In this document: positions 43,910 to 55,788 of the stretch, piece after piece
Numbering within the stretch: position 1 is the first letter of the stretch
How the letters are laid out: each line of letters begins with the position of its first letter
Source: Actinomortierella ambigua
Taxonomy: Eukaryota; Mortierellomycota; Mortierellomycetes; Mortierellales; Mortierellaceae
Reading direction: 5' to 3'
NCBI GenBank assembly: GCA_016098155.1
Contig: JAAAJB010000027.1
Span: 5,331 to 69,330 of the forward strand
DNA length: 64,000 nucleotides
Program-made: the position numbers and the translations under genes
Notes under the pieces: generated by a model
What the model saw: only the letters and a program-made list of their open reading frames with translations
Database searches by the model: none
Told to the model about the DNA's origin: nothing

Positions 43910-46900
43910 TATTAGGCGTGAAGGGGCATGAAATGAAAATGCGGTGTTGACCGGATGAGCTTGATGGAGAGAAAGAGAAGGGAAAGAGTGGAGAAGGGTA
44001 TATTTGAAAGTATGGAGATACAATAGGTAGGGGTCTGGTAGGGTTGGTTGATGTTTTCAAGGTGATGGCAATGAGTGGTAGGGCAGGGGATCATAAATGA
44101 TGAGGAGAGAGAGAGAGGGAGGGAGGTGAGTGGGAGAAGAGAACAAAAGGCAGAGAGCTCGGTTCAAGCTCAAGAAGATGCCCATACACATACACACACC
44201 CTACTAACTGGTAGTCTAGCACCATTGGGGGCTCTCAAAAAAAAATAGAAAGCGACGACGCCCATGTGGGTCACGCTAGGTGTGAAGCCAAGAGAGTGAG
44301 TGTGATAGTAAAGAGTGAGAAAGTGAGCGAAGGCAATGGCAAGAGAGAAAGAGAGTGAGAGAGAAAGAGAGAGAGAGAGAGATTGAGAGAGCGAAAGAGG
44401 CGAGAGGCGAGGTAAGATGGAAGGAGAAATAAGCTCATTGCCGCGCCCGAGGTCAGGATAGAGAGAGAGCTGTGTGTTACATGAAGCAGCAAAGGGGAGC
44501 AGGATGTTCGTGCTCCTACTTCAAAGTTGGTGGCGTCCATGGTCTACAAGTACGATAGCACCACGTGTGGTGAGGAAGGTACTGGGGCTGTGCCGAGCTA
44601 CTCCAGCACACGCTGTCTTTGGTTTCCAGTCATCGCCATGTACATACGATCTGACATTCTACATATTGTATTTGCAAGATTCGTGACACCCATGATGTTG
44701 TTGTATACGTTGCTGGTGCTGCACCATCGACAGAGGACAACCTGAGGCTCGAACTTGGTCACGCAGTCGCAATGTCACACCCTTCGCATGAATGGCTAGA
44801 TGTCATCGAGAAGCATAACGTAGTAGCCGTGTGCGCTCTCCCGATAATGCATCGTAAAAGAGCCAATCTATGTGGCCCCGGTTGCAGATAATCGGGCTTG
44901 AATACACAACTCTTGTGCTGTTGGCTACCCCTCGCCTACTATATATCTCTCCCATCCTCGTCCGCTGTTATGGTACTCTCATGATATAGCTAGTCAGTCA
45001 ACCAAACGAACTCCCGTCCCCCTTCGACCTCAGCGACGTTACAATATACATGCCTCCACCCTCTTCTACAGCTCCTTGACCTCACTCTGCTGAAAATAAC
45101 CCTGTACGTACCGTACGTGTGTCTCTCAACTTTCATCTTGAGCCTTCAGTCAGGTATCGATAAGGATATCGTCCAGTAAACAGTTCTGTACACAGTTATT
45201 GCGCTGGTACTATGTGAAGTATGCGGACAAGCCACGTACGTAGTCGAGTCTACCCCACGCCCATCTTCCAAAAACACTCCGAGCTGTGACTCGAACTGCA
45301 GATCACTACTAATCTAAGAAACGGTGCCTGAATCACCTCGGTCCTACGATCAAACTGAAACCACCTTTTTTACACTGTTCAATGCTACTCCTGCCACTCC
45401 CGGCGATGGAAACACAATACTACTCTTGTTGACAGCGAATAAAAGGCAGAGAGTGTGTACTGTGTGTGTATTTGAGTGAGTGAGTCAGTGAGTGAGTGAG
45501 TGAGTATGAGGATGAGCGAGGGAAAGCAAAAAAAAAAGGAACTCTCTAGCACCCATTAACTTAGTTTTGTATCCTGTTGCGGCGTAGTAACAGCCCCATT
45601 TTTTTTCCTCTCCGATCGTTCTCGCTGGAGAACGTCTTTGTGGGACCATGCAAATAGAAAAACTTTCCCAATCCAGACGTGTAGCAACGTGGGATTGGGA
45701 ACACGGCAATGTGAGGTGTAGAAAGGTTTAGTTTGGTGCTCTTCAGTTGCTCTCAGCCTCGTTCCTCATTTTGGAAGGAGGCGGCCCACATGTTCCCCGC
45801 CTGGCTTGATGCGTTGGACGCGTGTGCTCGGTGAGCACGTCAGATGGACCAGAGGAAGAGCTTGTAGATGGGTCTCGGCTCGTCTCTCACATGGTGCGTG
45901 GAGACAAATCGAAGGATCATTCGAGGAGGGAGACGAGAAAACCCCCAGAGTTACTCAATCCTCAGGCTCCCTTTCCCTCCTTTTTCGTTTCTCCTCGGCC
46001 GGACATTGACAAACCAAAACGCGATGGAAAGGGAGAGGGGTCGATCGAAAACAATGTTGCTGTGATAAATGAGGGCAAGGTCCCCGTGCGAGCAGTAACA
46101 ACAGATTTTTGTGTTTTTCCTGAGTCTCCAACGTTGAGGAAGGATGTTGTGTTCTGTTGTGTTGTGTTGTGTTGTGTTCCTCTGGAAAGGCCAGAGAAAA
46201 GCGAGATGGGCACTCGTTGGTGAGACGATGCAAGGGGATGCGGGGGTCCTGCGTTATCGAGAGGTTAAGATGTCATGGGTAAAGAAGGAGGGCAAGACAG
46301 GAAGAGGCATGGTTGTACCGTGGTCAACATACACTGTCAAAGGTACAAAAGGCGAAGTACAATCAGTGTGCTTCTAACCGCCCTCCCCTTCCTACCACCA
46401 CAGTCACTGGTAGGTAGTCTTGCACCAGTACACGTCGGAGCCAAAGCGTACATGGGAATAATTGGGAGCAAACTGCATTGCATCGACTAGGCACGTTTTG
46501 GCTCAAGCGGTTGTTGTGCACCTGAAAACTCTAACCCCGCCAATTGGTGGCACAACAGCCAATCAAAACAAATCATCCACACCATGAGGGTTCACTGGGT
46601 GATGCGAGTTGCTTTGTCTCTCTTTGGACTTTTTCATCCTCGGCCCCTTCTCCACCTCCATCCCTCACTTCTCTGACCCATCCCTCTCTCTCTCTGACCT
46701 CCCACCCCTGTGTTAAATGAAATGAAGAGGGGGGACGAAGAAACAACAAGAAAAAGATACAAGAACGAAGGAACAAAGAACATTGTCTGAGGATCAGAGG
46801 TACAACAGTCAATGTAGAAAACTCCCTCAAATCCTTCCATGCCCAACCCTCGTCGTGCATGCAAAAGGAGAGAGATGCTGCTTTTGCTCACTCCTTCTTT

Positions 46901-47638
46901 CACACGCCCTTCTCTGCTACTTTTCACCTGCATTCAAGCCATTAGGAGTTTCTTCGGCCGATAATCGATCGATGGGGCCCTGTCAGGCGCCTGACAGATA
47001 CGTCTGCTCCCCTCGAATTCGAATCTCTAGGGAAAAAAACATGGAGCGACCAAAAAACATGACAGAGTTTGCGACCTTGGAGAAGGAGCTGGGGGGGAGG
47101 GTCATGGCAGAAAGTAGGCAAGAGGGAATGGAAAGATGGAGACATCGTCTTCCAATGGACATGCTCCGATCAACAAAATGGGTTGTGTGAGATAGACAAC
47201 ATGGCATCAACTGTAACACCCCCGATTGGGTAGTGTGAAGTCATGGTGGCCGTGTCCAAGAATGTGGTTCGCTTGCGCGGCGACAAGGTTTAAGGCTATT
47301 TGAGACCGGACAGAAGTGCCGCAAGCTGGCCATGACCCTTCTCCGCCCGCGCACATTGGCTAACAAGGCCTCCACTCACTAGCTTCGGAACTTGGAGAGC
47401 GAAGTCCCCAAGCTATTCCCAGCAGTTCAATTGAGTTGATAGGGCAGAGAGCGAGCGAGTGGCCGTCCCTCTTTTTCCACGCGCCGCTGGTGAGCGCAAA
47501 TACAGCGGTACATCACCACAATTGTGTTAGATTGTTTTCTCCAACTGGCCTAGTTGGCCGGCTCAATCATTTTTACTGCATACTACTATAATTCAGTTAC
47601 CTTGGAACAGGACAGTTACAATCCGGTCTGTTACCTTG
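43910..47638. other. Gene-poor region, about 3.7 kb
   Basis: This is the longest stretch without a supported gene. It holds GA-rich microsatellites (about 44340-44395), TGAG repeats (about 45473-45508), GTGTT repeats (about 46150-46180) and one degraded tRNA-like element (45279-45341). Open frames up to 135 codons lack conserved motifs. Confidence 0.45.
45279..45341 (-). ncRNA. Degraded tRNA-like element (weak)
   Basis: On the minus strand, CCGAGGT at one end pairs with AGCTCGG at the other (six of seven positions). A B-box-like GTTCGAGTC is present. The element is only 63 nt, the T-stem does not pair and no clear anticodon arm forms. This suggests a tRNA-derived relic rather than a working tRNA. 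Confidence 0.2.
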
Positions 47639-47646
47639 TATAAATA
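47639..47646 (+). promoter_or_regulatory. TATA box of the alkaline phosphatase gene
   Basis: TATAAATA lies 131 bp upstream of the ATG at 47770, followed by a pyrimidine-rich leader, a common pattern for strongly expressed fungal genes. Confidence 0.6.
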
Positions 47647-47769
47647 CCATTAGCACCCCCCCCCCTTGTTGTTTCCTTACTTTGATACCCAAGTCCCAAG
47701 TCCACAACCTCCATCTTCTCTTTCCTCCTTCTCTCTCTCTCTCTCCTTCTACCTCCATTCATATCCAGT

Positions 47770-50174
47770 ATGGTTAAGGTTCTGGCCCTCACCCTCTGCA
47801 CCATCGGTGCTGCCATCTCTGCTGTCTCTGCTCAGCAGGGTCAGTTCAAGCGCATGAGCGCCTGCCCCGACCTTGGATGTGTCTTCCCTCCAGACAGGTA
47901 ATACTTCAAAGGCAGTTAGACAACCTCCCCCCCCCCTGCCTCCTCCCTCCTTCAGTCTCTCAGCAACGGTTCGCCTTCAGGACCCTTTTTCGGAAGGACT
48001 CCAAGCAACCTTTGTTGCCTCCCCCCTGCAGCTGCAACACGAATGTACAAAAACAAAACAGTACGCCACGCCGTGCAAAATTACAAAGTGCGAAAGTACC
48101 CACTCACCTGCCTTTGTTTTATACAAATTTCCCACAATTAGGGCCAACTTCTTGGCTGGCGCCAAGTTTGACGTCCGCGTCGAGGTTCACGCCGAGAACG
48201 GCGAGACGCCCAATGCCGATTTCTCGCTGACGATCGAGAAGCTCCGTGGTGTGGACCGCGACAACAAGCGCCGTGGTAGCAAGGCCATTGACTTCTCCAA
48301 GTACACAAAGGTCAAGAACACTGGCCCCGAAGGCTGGAACTTCACCTACTACAAGGACGCTGCTGCCTACTGGAAGGGCCAGGACGGTGACGAGAAGGCC
48401 TCGACGCCTGTCAACGTCGCTGCCACCGCGTGGCGCCAGGTCCAGCTTAAGGAGGCTGGTGACTACAAGGTTGTGCTCAAGTACAACAATGGCAAGAAGA
48501 CCGAGGCCATCTGGCACGTCAACCCTGTCCAGAAGCGCAAGGCCAAGAACGTGATTCTCTTCATCGGTGACGGTATGACCACGGCCATGATCACGGCTGG
48601 TCGTCTCATCTCTCAGCGCCGTGTCCATGGTCTGTACCAGACCCACCTCCATATGGACCAGTTCAAGAACATGGGCCACATCATGACTCACTCTTTGGTA
48701 AGAATTTTTTTTTTTTTTGAATCTTACTTCTTTCTGATACTGGCTCCATTACTGGAAGGAATCGCCACCACGACCGCCGCCATTCTCATTAATTCGAATA
48801 GCCCATACTAACCAACTATATGGATATATTTTTGCTAAAACCAAAATCCAGGACTCCTTGATTACCGATTCGGCCAACTCCGCCTCGGCCTACAACACCG
48901 GTCACAAGTCGTCTTCGGGCGCCCTGGGTGTCTACCCCGATTCTTCAAAGACTCCCTTTGACGATCCCAAGGTTGAGCTGATTGCTCAGCTCCTCCGCCG
49001 CCGCTCCAAGAAGCAAGGCGGTCGTGGTGGTGTCGGTATTGTCACCACTGCCGAGGTCCAGGACGCCACCCCTGCTGCTGTCTACGCCCACACCCGCAGC
49101 CGCGATGAGAAGGCGACCATTGTCAACCAGATGATCCGTGGCAAGGACGCCGTGGTGGCTGATGTCATCCTCGGCGGTGGCGGCAAGTACTTCCACTCCA
49201 AGTCCGGCGGCAAGTCGCTGAACGGTACCGACTACTACGATGTGTACCAGAAGGAGCATGGCTACAAGGTTGTCTTTGACCGTGATGGCCTGAAGAACTA
49301 CAAGGGCTCGGACAAGCTCCTGGGTATCTTCCACTCGGGCAACATGGATGTCTGGCTGGACCGCCACGTGTACAAGCAGAACCTGGCCAAGTCGAACACC
49401 CATCCCTATGGCGAGAAGCAGTCTGCTCTTAACCAGCCCGACCTGAACGAGATGGTCATCAAGGGTCTGGAGGTGCTTGACAAGCGCTACCGCAAGGAGG
49501 GCTGGTTCATGATGGCCGAGGCTGCCTCGATCGACAAGATGATGCACCCTCTGGATTATGACCGTGGTCTCGCCGATCTGCTCGAGCTGGACTCTACCAT
49601 CGGCAAGACCAAGGCCTGGCTCAAGCGCATGAAGCTCGACAAGGACACCCTGATTGTTGTCACCGCTGACCACGGTCACTCGTTCGATGTCTATGGCTCG
49701 GTCGACACCCAATTCTTCAACAGTGCCGGCGACGACTCGGATGCCGCCGACCTCGAGAAGCGCAACTCGATTGGAACCTACGAGAACTCGGGCTGGCCCT
49801 CGTATGAGGATAAGGATGGCGATGGCTTCCCCGACAAGTGGGATGTCCGCTTCACCCTTGCTGCTGGTACCGCTGGTGCGCCCACCCACCATGAGTCGTT
49901 CCAGGTCCACGTCAACGGCACCCGTGTCCCCGCCGTTATCAAGTCCAACAGCCACCACCACTACCCTGTCTACGTTGCCAACCCCAACGAGGACAAGAAC
50001 GGCATGGCCAAGTCGGGCACTCTCGGTGTCACGGAGCCTGTCGGCGTTCACTCGCTCCAGGATGTCCCCGTCTTTGCTAGCGGCCCCGGCTCGGAGCTCT
50101 TCCGCGGTGTTCACGACAACACTGCTGTCTTCCACAACATTGCCGCCGCTCTTGGTCTTGGAGAGGAGAACTAA
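47770..50174 (+). CDS. Secreted alkaline phosphatase with extra N-terminal domain, 668 aa
   Basis: Three exons: 47770-47897, 48142-48697 and 48852-50174 (phases 2 and 0). The signal peptide MVKVLALTLCTIGAAISAVS is followed by a beta-rich domain of about 150 residues (DVRVEVHAENGETPNADFSL; WRQVQLKEAGDYKVVLKYNN). The phosphatase domain starts at KNVILFIGDGM. It has the nucleophile in TDSANSAS (Ser235), the metal-site block AEAASIDKMMH matching the E. coli enzyme's EGASID...H, TADHGHS, and the C-terminal GVHSLQDVPVFA block. It hydrolyses phosphate monoesters, probably outside the cell or in the vacuole, using two Zn and one Mg ion. Codon choice is strongly biased to C/G at third positions, suggesting high expression. 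The extra N-terminal domain is unusual for the family. Confidence 0.92.
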
Positions 50175-50518
50175 AGGGTTTAGACTTTCTCCTACTCCCC
50201 CCACCTCCTATCTCTGATTGTGTAATTGACTCTTACCCATATACCACCATTACCAATATTTATTTAAACTTGCGCAAATATACATCTTTGTTAAATATTA
50301 CCTTTTTCCTTAAATTTGAAATTTGCACCATCAAGGAGACTGGCGAGTGACGCCTCAGCCTCACTTTTTTTTTCAGAATTCTGATTTTCACAACAAGCAA
50401 AGCCACCTCAGAAAAAAAATGTGCCAACGTTTTCAAATAGAGACGACTTTGTCGAGCAGACTTTGTTGCATCACACCCCTCTTTCCCTTTTTTCCTCATC
50501 CCCATTCATCACATCGCC
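50175..50518. other. Intergenic between phosphatase and helicase
   Basis: 3' flank of the phosphatase and leader of the helicase, A/T-rich at 50255-50310. No gene seen. Confidence 0.55.
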
Positions 50519-52768
50519 ATGCCCGCGAGCATCAAAGAGGACGTCGTCATGTCAGAACCCATTGCCGACAAGCTGAAGGAGAAGAAGGAGAAGAAGGAGA
50601 AGAAGGAAAAGAAGGAGAAGAAGGAAAAGAAGGAAAAGAAGGAGAAGAAGGAGAAATCCGACAAAAAGTCAAGAAAGGCCGAGTCTGATAACGAGGAGGA
50701 GACCACCGAGCCTTCGTCAAAGCGCCAGCGTGTCGAGGTCAGCAGCCCTCCCCCTGCCGAGACACCTCGGGATGCAACCCCTGAGCCTGGCGCAGAGTCC
50801 AAGGAGGAGCACGATGAGGTGCCCGAGAACCTGCGCCTGAGCTCCTACCGCATCAGCGCCGCCACCGTCGAGGCCCTCAAGACCCGTGGTATCACGGCCC
50901 TGTTCCCGATCCAGGCCGAGACCTTTGACCCTATCTTTGACGGAAACGATGTCTTGGGTCGTGCCCGTACTGGTACTGGCAAGACCCTTGCCTTCTCTCT
51001 GCCTATGGCCGAGGTCTTGCTCAAGGATGGCACCTCGAACGAGCGTGGCCGCTCTCCCCGTGTCCTGGTTCTTGGTAAGCTACCAGCTTTCTTGTTTCCA
51101 TGATATTTGTATTGGCTCTGCTGCGTTTGATGCTGAGGCTTTTTTTTTTTTCTAACGAATGTTCTTGTTTTTTTCTTCGCTTGAATTCACTTTCTATTTC
51201 TAGCCCCTACCCGTGATTTGGCCATTCAAGTGAGCAACGAGTTTTCGAGCATTGCACCAGCTCTGCGCACGGTCTGTGTCTACGGTGGTGTGCCCATGCC
51301 CGAGCAGACGGCACATTTGCGGAACGGTGTGGATGTGGTGATTGGTACGCCAGGTCGAGTGCTGGATCACATCAACCGCGGCAACCTGCGCCTGGACAAC
51401 CTGCTCTTTGTCTGTTTGGATGAGGCGGATCAAATGATGGACATTGGTTTCGCCGACGACATGGAGCAGGTCCTGCAGCATGTGCAGACCCAAAAGCAGA
51501 ACCGTGGCGAGAGTGCGCCCAAGCACCAGACCCTCCTGTTCTCGGCCACGGCCCCCGACTGGGTCAAGGAGACTGTGCGCAAGTACCTGAACCCGGCCTA
51601 CAAGAACATCGATCTCGTCGGTAACTCGCGTGTCAAGACCAACGAGAACATCAAGCACTATGCCATCCCCTCGACCTGGCAGTCCCGCAAGGGCGTCATC
51701 GGTGACGTCGTCGCCGTCTACGGTGGCAACCGCGGCCTGACCGTCATCTTTGCCAACACAAAGGCTGAGGCCGACGAGCTGGCCCTGACAGACAAGCTGC
51801 GTGCTGATGCCAAGGTCCTCCACGGTGACATCCCCCAGGCCCAGCGCGAGCTGACCCTGCAAGGATTCCGTGAGGCCAAGGTCAAGTGCATCATCTGTAC
51901 CGATGTCCTGGCGCGTGGTATCGATATCCCCATGGTCGATCTGGTCATCAACTGCCAGCCGCCCAAGGATGTCGAGACCTACGTCCATCGTTCGGGCCGT
52001 ACGGGCCGTGCCGGTCGCAAGGGTGTCTGTGTGACCTTTTACAAGGCCCAGGAGGAGTACATGATCCAGAACATCCAGCGCCGCGCTGGTACACAGATGC
52101 TCAAGGTCGGCCCCCCTCAGCCAGAGGACATCATCAACGCCGTCGCCCAGGACTCGGCCGATGTCGTTGCCAAGGTCGCCAAGAAGGTCGTTCCCATGTT
52201 CAAGCCTGCTGCAGCCCAGCTGGTCGAGGAAGCCTTCCAGGGCGATGCCACCGAGGCCCTGGCGGCCGCGCTGGCCTACATTGCCGGTTATGGCGAGGGT
52301 GTCAAGTCGCGCTCGCTCATGTCGGCCGCAGAGGGCTACACGACGATGCTGTTCCGACTGTCGCATGAGATCCAGCATCCGGGCTATGTGCGCAACATCC
52401 TGACCCGCAACTTCCCCAACCTGGCCTATGATGATGTCAAGGGCATGCGCATGACCCGCGACATGACGGGCGTCGTCTTTGACGTTGTTTCGGACAAGCT
52501 GGAGATTGACGATCCCGAGAGCGAGACCCCCCAGATCAAGCTGGCCGGCCACCCTTGGGGCGATCTGCGCAACATTACGCTCGAGGTCTGCAAGCAGCTG
52601 CCTGAGCTCGAGGTCCGCCAGGATGAGCGCGGAGGCGGTGGTTACGGTGGTCGCGGTGGCGGACGCTTTGGCGGTCGTGGCGGCGGTGGTCGTGGAGGCT
52701 ATGCTGCTCCCGGCTCGGGCCGTGGCGGTCGTGGACGTGGCGGCTTTGGCGGTCGTGGCCGTCGTTAA
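50519..52768 (+). CDS. DDX21/Gu-like nucleolar DEAD-box RNA helicase, 706 aa
   Basis: Two exons: 50519-51074 and 51204-52768 (phase 1, donor GTAAGC). The N-terminus has tandem Lys-Glu-Lys repeats (about 21-47) and an acidic patch. The helicase core has a Q motif (FPIQAETF), Walker A ARTGTGKT, APTRDLA, TPGRVLDH, DEADQMMD, SATAP, ARGIDIP and HRSGRTGRAG. After the core comes a GUCT-type domain (SAAEGYTTMLFRLSHEIQHP to TGVVFDVVSDKLEI), then a Gly-Arg (RGG) tail ending GGRGRR. Core plus GUCT plus basic tail is the layout of DDX21/DDX50 helicases, which unwind RNA during rRNA synthesis and processing. The codons are heavily G/C-biased. Confidence 0.93.
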
Positions 52769-53103
52769 GCACACCACTGCACTTTCTCCCCCATCTCCAC
52801 CCTACCCCCACCCCTTCTTTGACCATCAACCTCCCACACCTTAGTTACCCTCGTCCTCCCCGTTCTCTGCACATCTTTGTACCATATGCACTTTTGTCAT
52901 TACTTTTCATGCATCTTTAACATTATAAACAAGAAGAAAGATCTTCCCTAAAAAAAAAATGCTTCGGACACAGTTATTGGAATACAAGAAGGAGACATGT
53001 CTATTGGGTAGATGATAGTGTGTGTGTGTGTGCTATGGGAACAAAAAAAAAGGTGATAGGTGGGCTGCATGGAGGGAGAAAAGCTTTTTTATCCCTATAT
53101 AAT
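52769..53103. other. Convergent 3' flanks, no gene seen
   Basis: This separates the helicase (+) from the PDHX-like gene (-). It is pyrimidine-rich with a short GT repeat at about 53020-53032. Confidence 0.55.
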
Positions 53104-55788
53104 TTAGAGAAGCATGGTCTCAGGGTTGTGCACATAGTGCGACAACCGGTCGAGGAACTTGCCAGCAACCTCGCTATCGACCACACGCTCGTCGATCGAC
53201 AGTGTGACGTTGACAACCTGTGTAGCCTCGAGCTGAGGCTTAAGGCGGGCCAAGATCTGGTCTTGGACGGTCTTGCTGGGCTTTTGTGTGACCTTGGGGT
53301 TACCCAGGTACTCCAGAAGGTCCAGGTCATCGGCCGACTTGACAACGTGTTTCTTCTGCTTGGGTGCTGCTGCTGCTGGTGCTGCTGCCTCTGAGGATGT
53401 GGATGGTGCTGCTGCTGTTGCTGTGATCGACTTGCCCAAAGGCGCCTTCTTGCGCTGACCACTCAGGTACTCAAAGACCTCGGCGTCGTTCAGGATCTCA
53501 TTCTCCTCGACGGCAGGTGGCAGGAAGACGGTGCGAGCGGCACCAACAGCCAGGTTGCAGGCTTGAGGGGGGTTGATGATGGCCGAGAAATGGTTGACGC
53601 CAAACATGCCCAAGTTGGAGATGCTGAACGATCCGCCCTGGTACTCCTCGGGCCTGAGCTTGCCTTCCTTGGCACGAGCGGCCATGTCCTTGATCTGGGC
53701 CGAAATGCTCGACAGACCCTGACGGTCGGCTCCCTGGACAATAGGTGTCAACAGACCCTTCGGGGTAGCGACGGCCACGGAGATGTCAACGTTCTGCACC
53801 TGACGAGTCGTCTCGCCACCAGCAAACTGCACGTTCGACTCGGGCACATCCTTCAGCGCCAAAGAAGCAGCCTTGATCAACATGTCGTTGACCGAAACCT
53901 TGACCTGGAACTCGTCTATGATCACCGGGAGGTTCAAAATTAAAAAATGTTTAGCATGCTATGCTATAACAATTGGAGCAATATACACACACACTGCATA
54001 GGGGGGCTCCCTTCTCAAACTTACCGCTCAGCATCTGGCGAATCTTGAGAAGGTTATCAACACCGATATCACGGGAAACATACGAATGAGGGACAGTGGC
54101 CTTGGACTCGGACAGGCGCGAAGCAATGACCTTGCGCATGCCGCTAGTAGCCTCATCAGTAAAGGCAGCTCCAGCATCGGCACCAGCCTTCTTGGGAGCG
54201 GGGGCTGAAGCAGCGGGGAGCGTATCAGGCTGAGGGCGAGTAGGCACTGGTGCAGGGCGAGCCTTGATCATGCCCAGGTAGGCGAGGACATCACCCTTCA
54301 GGACACGACCCTTGGGGCCTGTGGCAGGGATCTCTGTGACATTCTTGACATGGTGCTTCAACAACAAATGAGCCACTGCCGGCGAAACAAGATCCGAGGA
54401 TGGCGTCGCAGCCTTTTGTCCAGGTGTGGGCTTGGGAGCCTCCTTCTTGGCAGCTATTGATTGGTATTGGGGGAAAAAAATAGCGAATTTCTGTCAGTCA
54501 ATCGACAAGGGAAAGTTCTCCTGCATCTCCCCAGACGCTCTGAATCTCCCCAGACTCCCAACAATACAGGATACCCCGGTGGATCTAACATGAATGGCGC
54601 GTTCCTATCCCATCTCTCCATGCACCAAGAACACTTACCAGGCTGCTCCTTCTGCTCCTCTTTGGCAGGTGCCGCTGCGGGCTTCGACGAGGTCTTTGGA
54701 ACCTCGATGTTGGACAGATCGTCGCCTTCCTCTGCCAGCAGAGCAATCGTCTCGTTGACGCTAACCTTTGATCCTGCAGGATGCTATAATGTCATGGGAG
54801 AAGAGCACGAAAAGAAAAAAGGACAAAAACATTCAACGAAGGTGAGCCCTCTTCCGTCGTTTGCCTATTGCCATCTTTCTCTTCAAACAAAGTTGACATA
54901 GAGGACGAAAAGAAACAAAAAAATCTCGCGCGGGCAACCTCGTCTTTCCTTACCAGAATCTTGGCGAGAATGCCATCATCAGCCGCCTCGACGTCCATGG
55001 TTGCCTTGTCTGTTTCGATCTCCAGAAGAACGTCGCCAGCAGAGACGGTCTCACCTGCATTATTTGATAGGGTCCAATTGATCACTAGGTTAGCCTCTCC
55101 TGTTGCTTGGATCATCATGATGTGGAGAGAAGGGGTAACTGCATAGACAATCGATATGCAATGTTTTGCTTCGATCTACTCAACATGCCTTCCTTCTTCT
55201 TCCATGAGGCGATGGTTCCCTCTGTCATGGTTGGCGAAAGTGCAGGCATAGTAAGAGTTGTCGTGGCGTGTTGGATGGCGGCCGCATGGAAGTCTATTCG
55301 CAGCGATAGAAAATACAGAGGGATGCTGGTTAGAGATAAAGATCAGAACAGAGTTGGGACCACCCACAGAAAGCCTATTATCGCATCAGAGGGGACAGGG
55401 TTGCGAGCGCGGGACAACTTGTGGTCGTTGCTATTCTCTTCTTCCTCTCTAGGCTGGCTCCCATTCTTTCTCTCGCTCGCTCCTTTTTTTTTGGAATGCT
55501 CTGCCTGGGGCCCACCTGATCAGCCATGCACCAATGCATGGCGAGGGCAGGAGGTCGGCATGCAACGCTGAGCTAGAGCAACGCCTGGGAAAAAGATAAA
55601 CAACGGCCGATAAAAAAATATTGTTGGGTATGCACTGTGGGAGGGAAACGTAAAAAAGAAAAGTGGGTGCGACAAAAAAAAAAGAAGTGAGCGCGTCGGC
55701 GACAAGTGGAGGTGAAAGTTTCTTTAGGTGCATTACATTTTGCGCCAGCGGCAGCGCGCATGGCCATGACCTTGGAGAGTGACAGCAT
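53104..55788 (-). CDS. PDHX: Pyruvate dehydrogenase complex E3-binding protein (PDHX / protein X), E2-like, 547 aa
   Basis: Six exons: 55788-55737, 55293-55189, 55054-54954, 54783-54639, 54453-54025 and 53915-53104. The N-terminus MLSLSKVMAMRAAAGAK looks like a mitochondrial presequence. A lipoyl domain follows (MPALSPTMTEGTIASWKKKE; lipoyl Lys69 in ETDKATMD), ending AEEGDDLSNIEVP. Next come an E3-binding domain (VSPAVAHLLLKHHVKNVTEI; ATGPKGRVLKGDV) and an E2-type acyltransferase core. The catalytic DHRVVDG signature is changed to DERVVDS (Glu520 in place of His), and about 110 extra residues rich in Ala precede it. An E2 fold without the catalytic His is the mark of animal-type E3-binding protein, which docks dihydrolipoamide dehydrogenase onto the complex. 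Exon 2 ends at a GC donor. Confidence 0.88.

Noticed and set aside
45279..45341. Functional tRNA gene
   Set aside because: The acceptor ends pair and a B-box-like motif is present, but the T-stem fails, the length is 63 nt and no anticodon arm forms. Kept only as a weak relic.
45822..46223. 133-codon plus-strand frame as a gene
   Set aside because: No motif, no splice support, and it crosses a GTGTT repeat. Insufficient evidence.
48945..50204. 419-codon open frame antisense to alkaline phosphatase
   Set aside because: Same cause: codon bias on the sense strand. No recognisable motifs.
51200..52777. 525-codon open frame antisense to the helicase gene
   Set aside because: It is a shadow of a strongly G/C-biased gene. 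The product is rich in Leu, Val and Gly without domains, while the sense strand has all helicase motifs.
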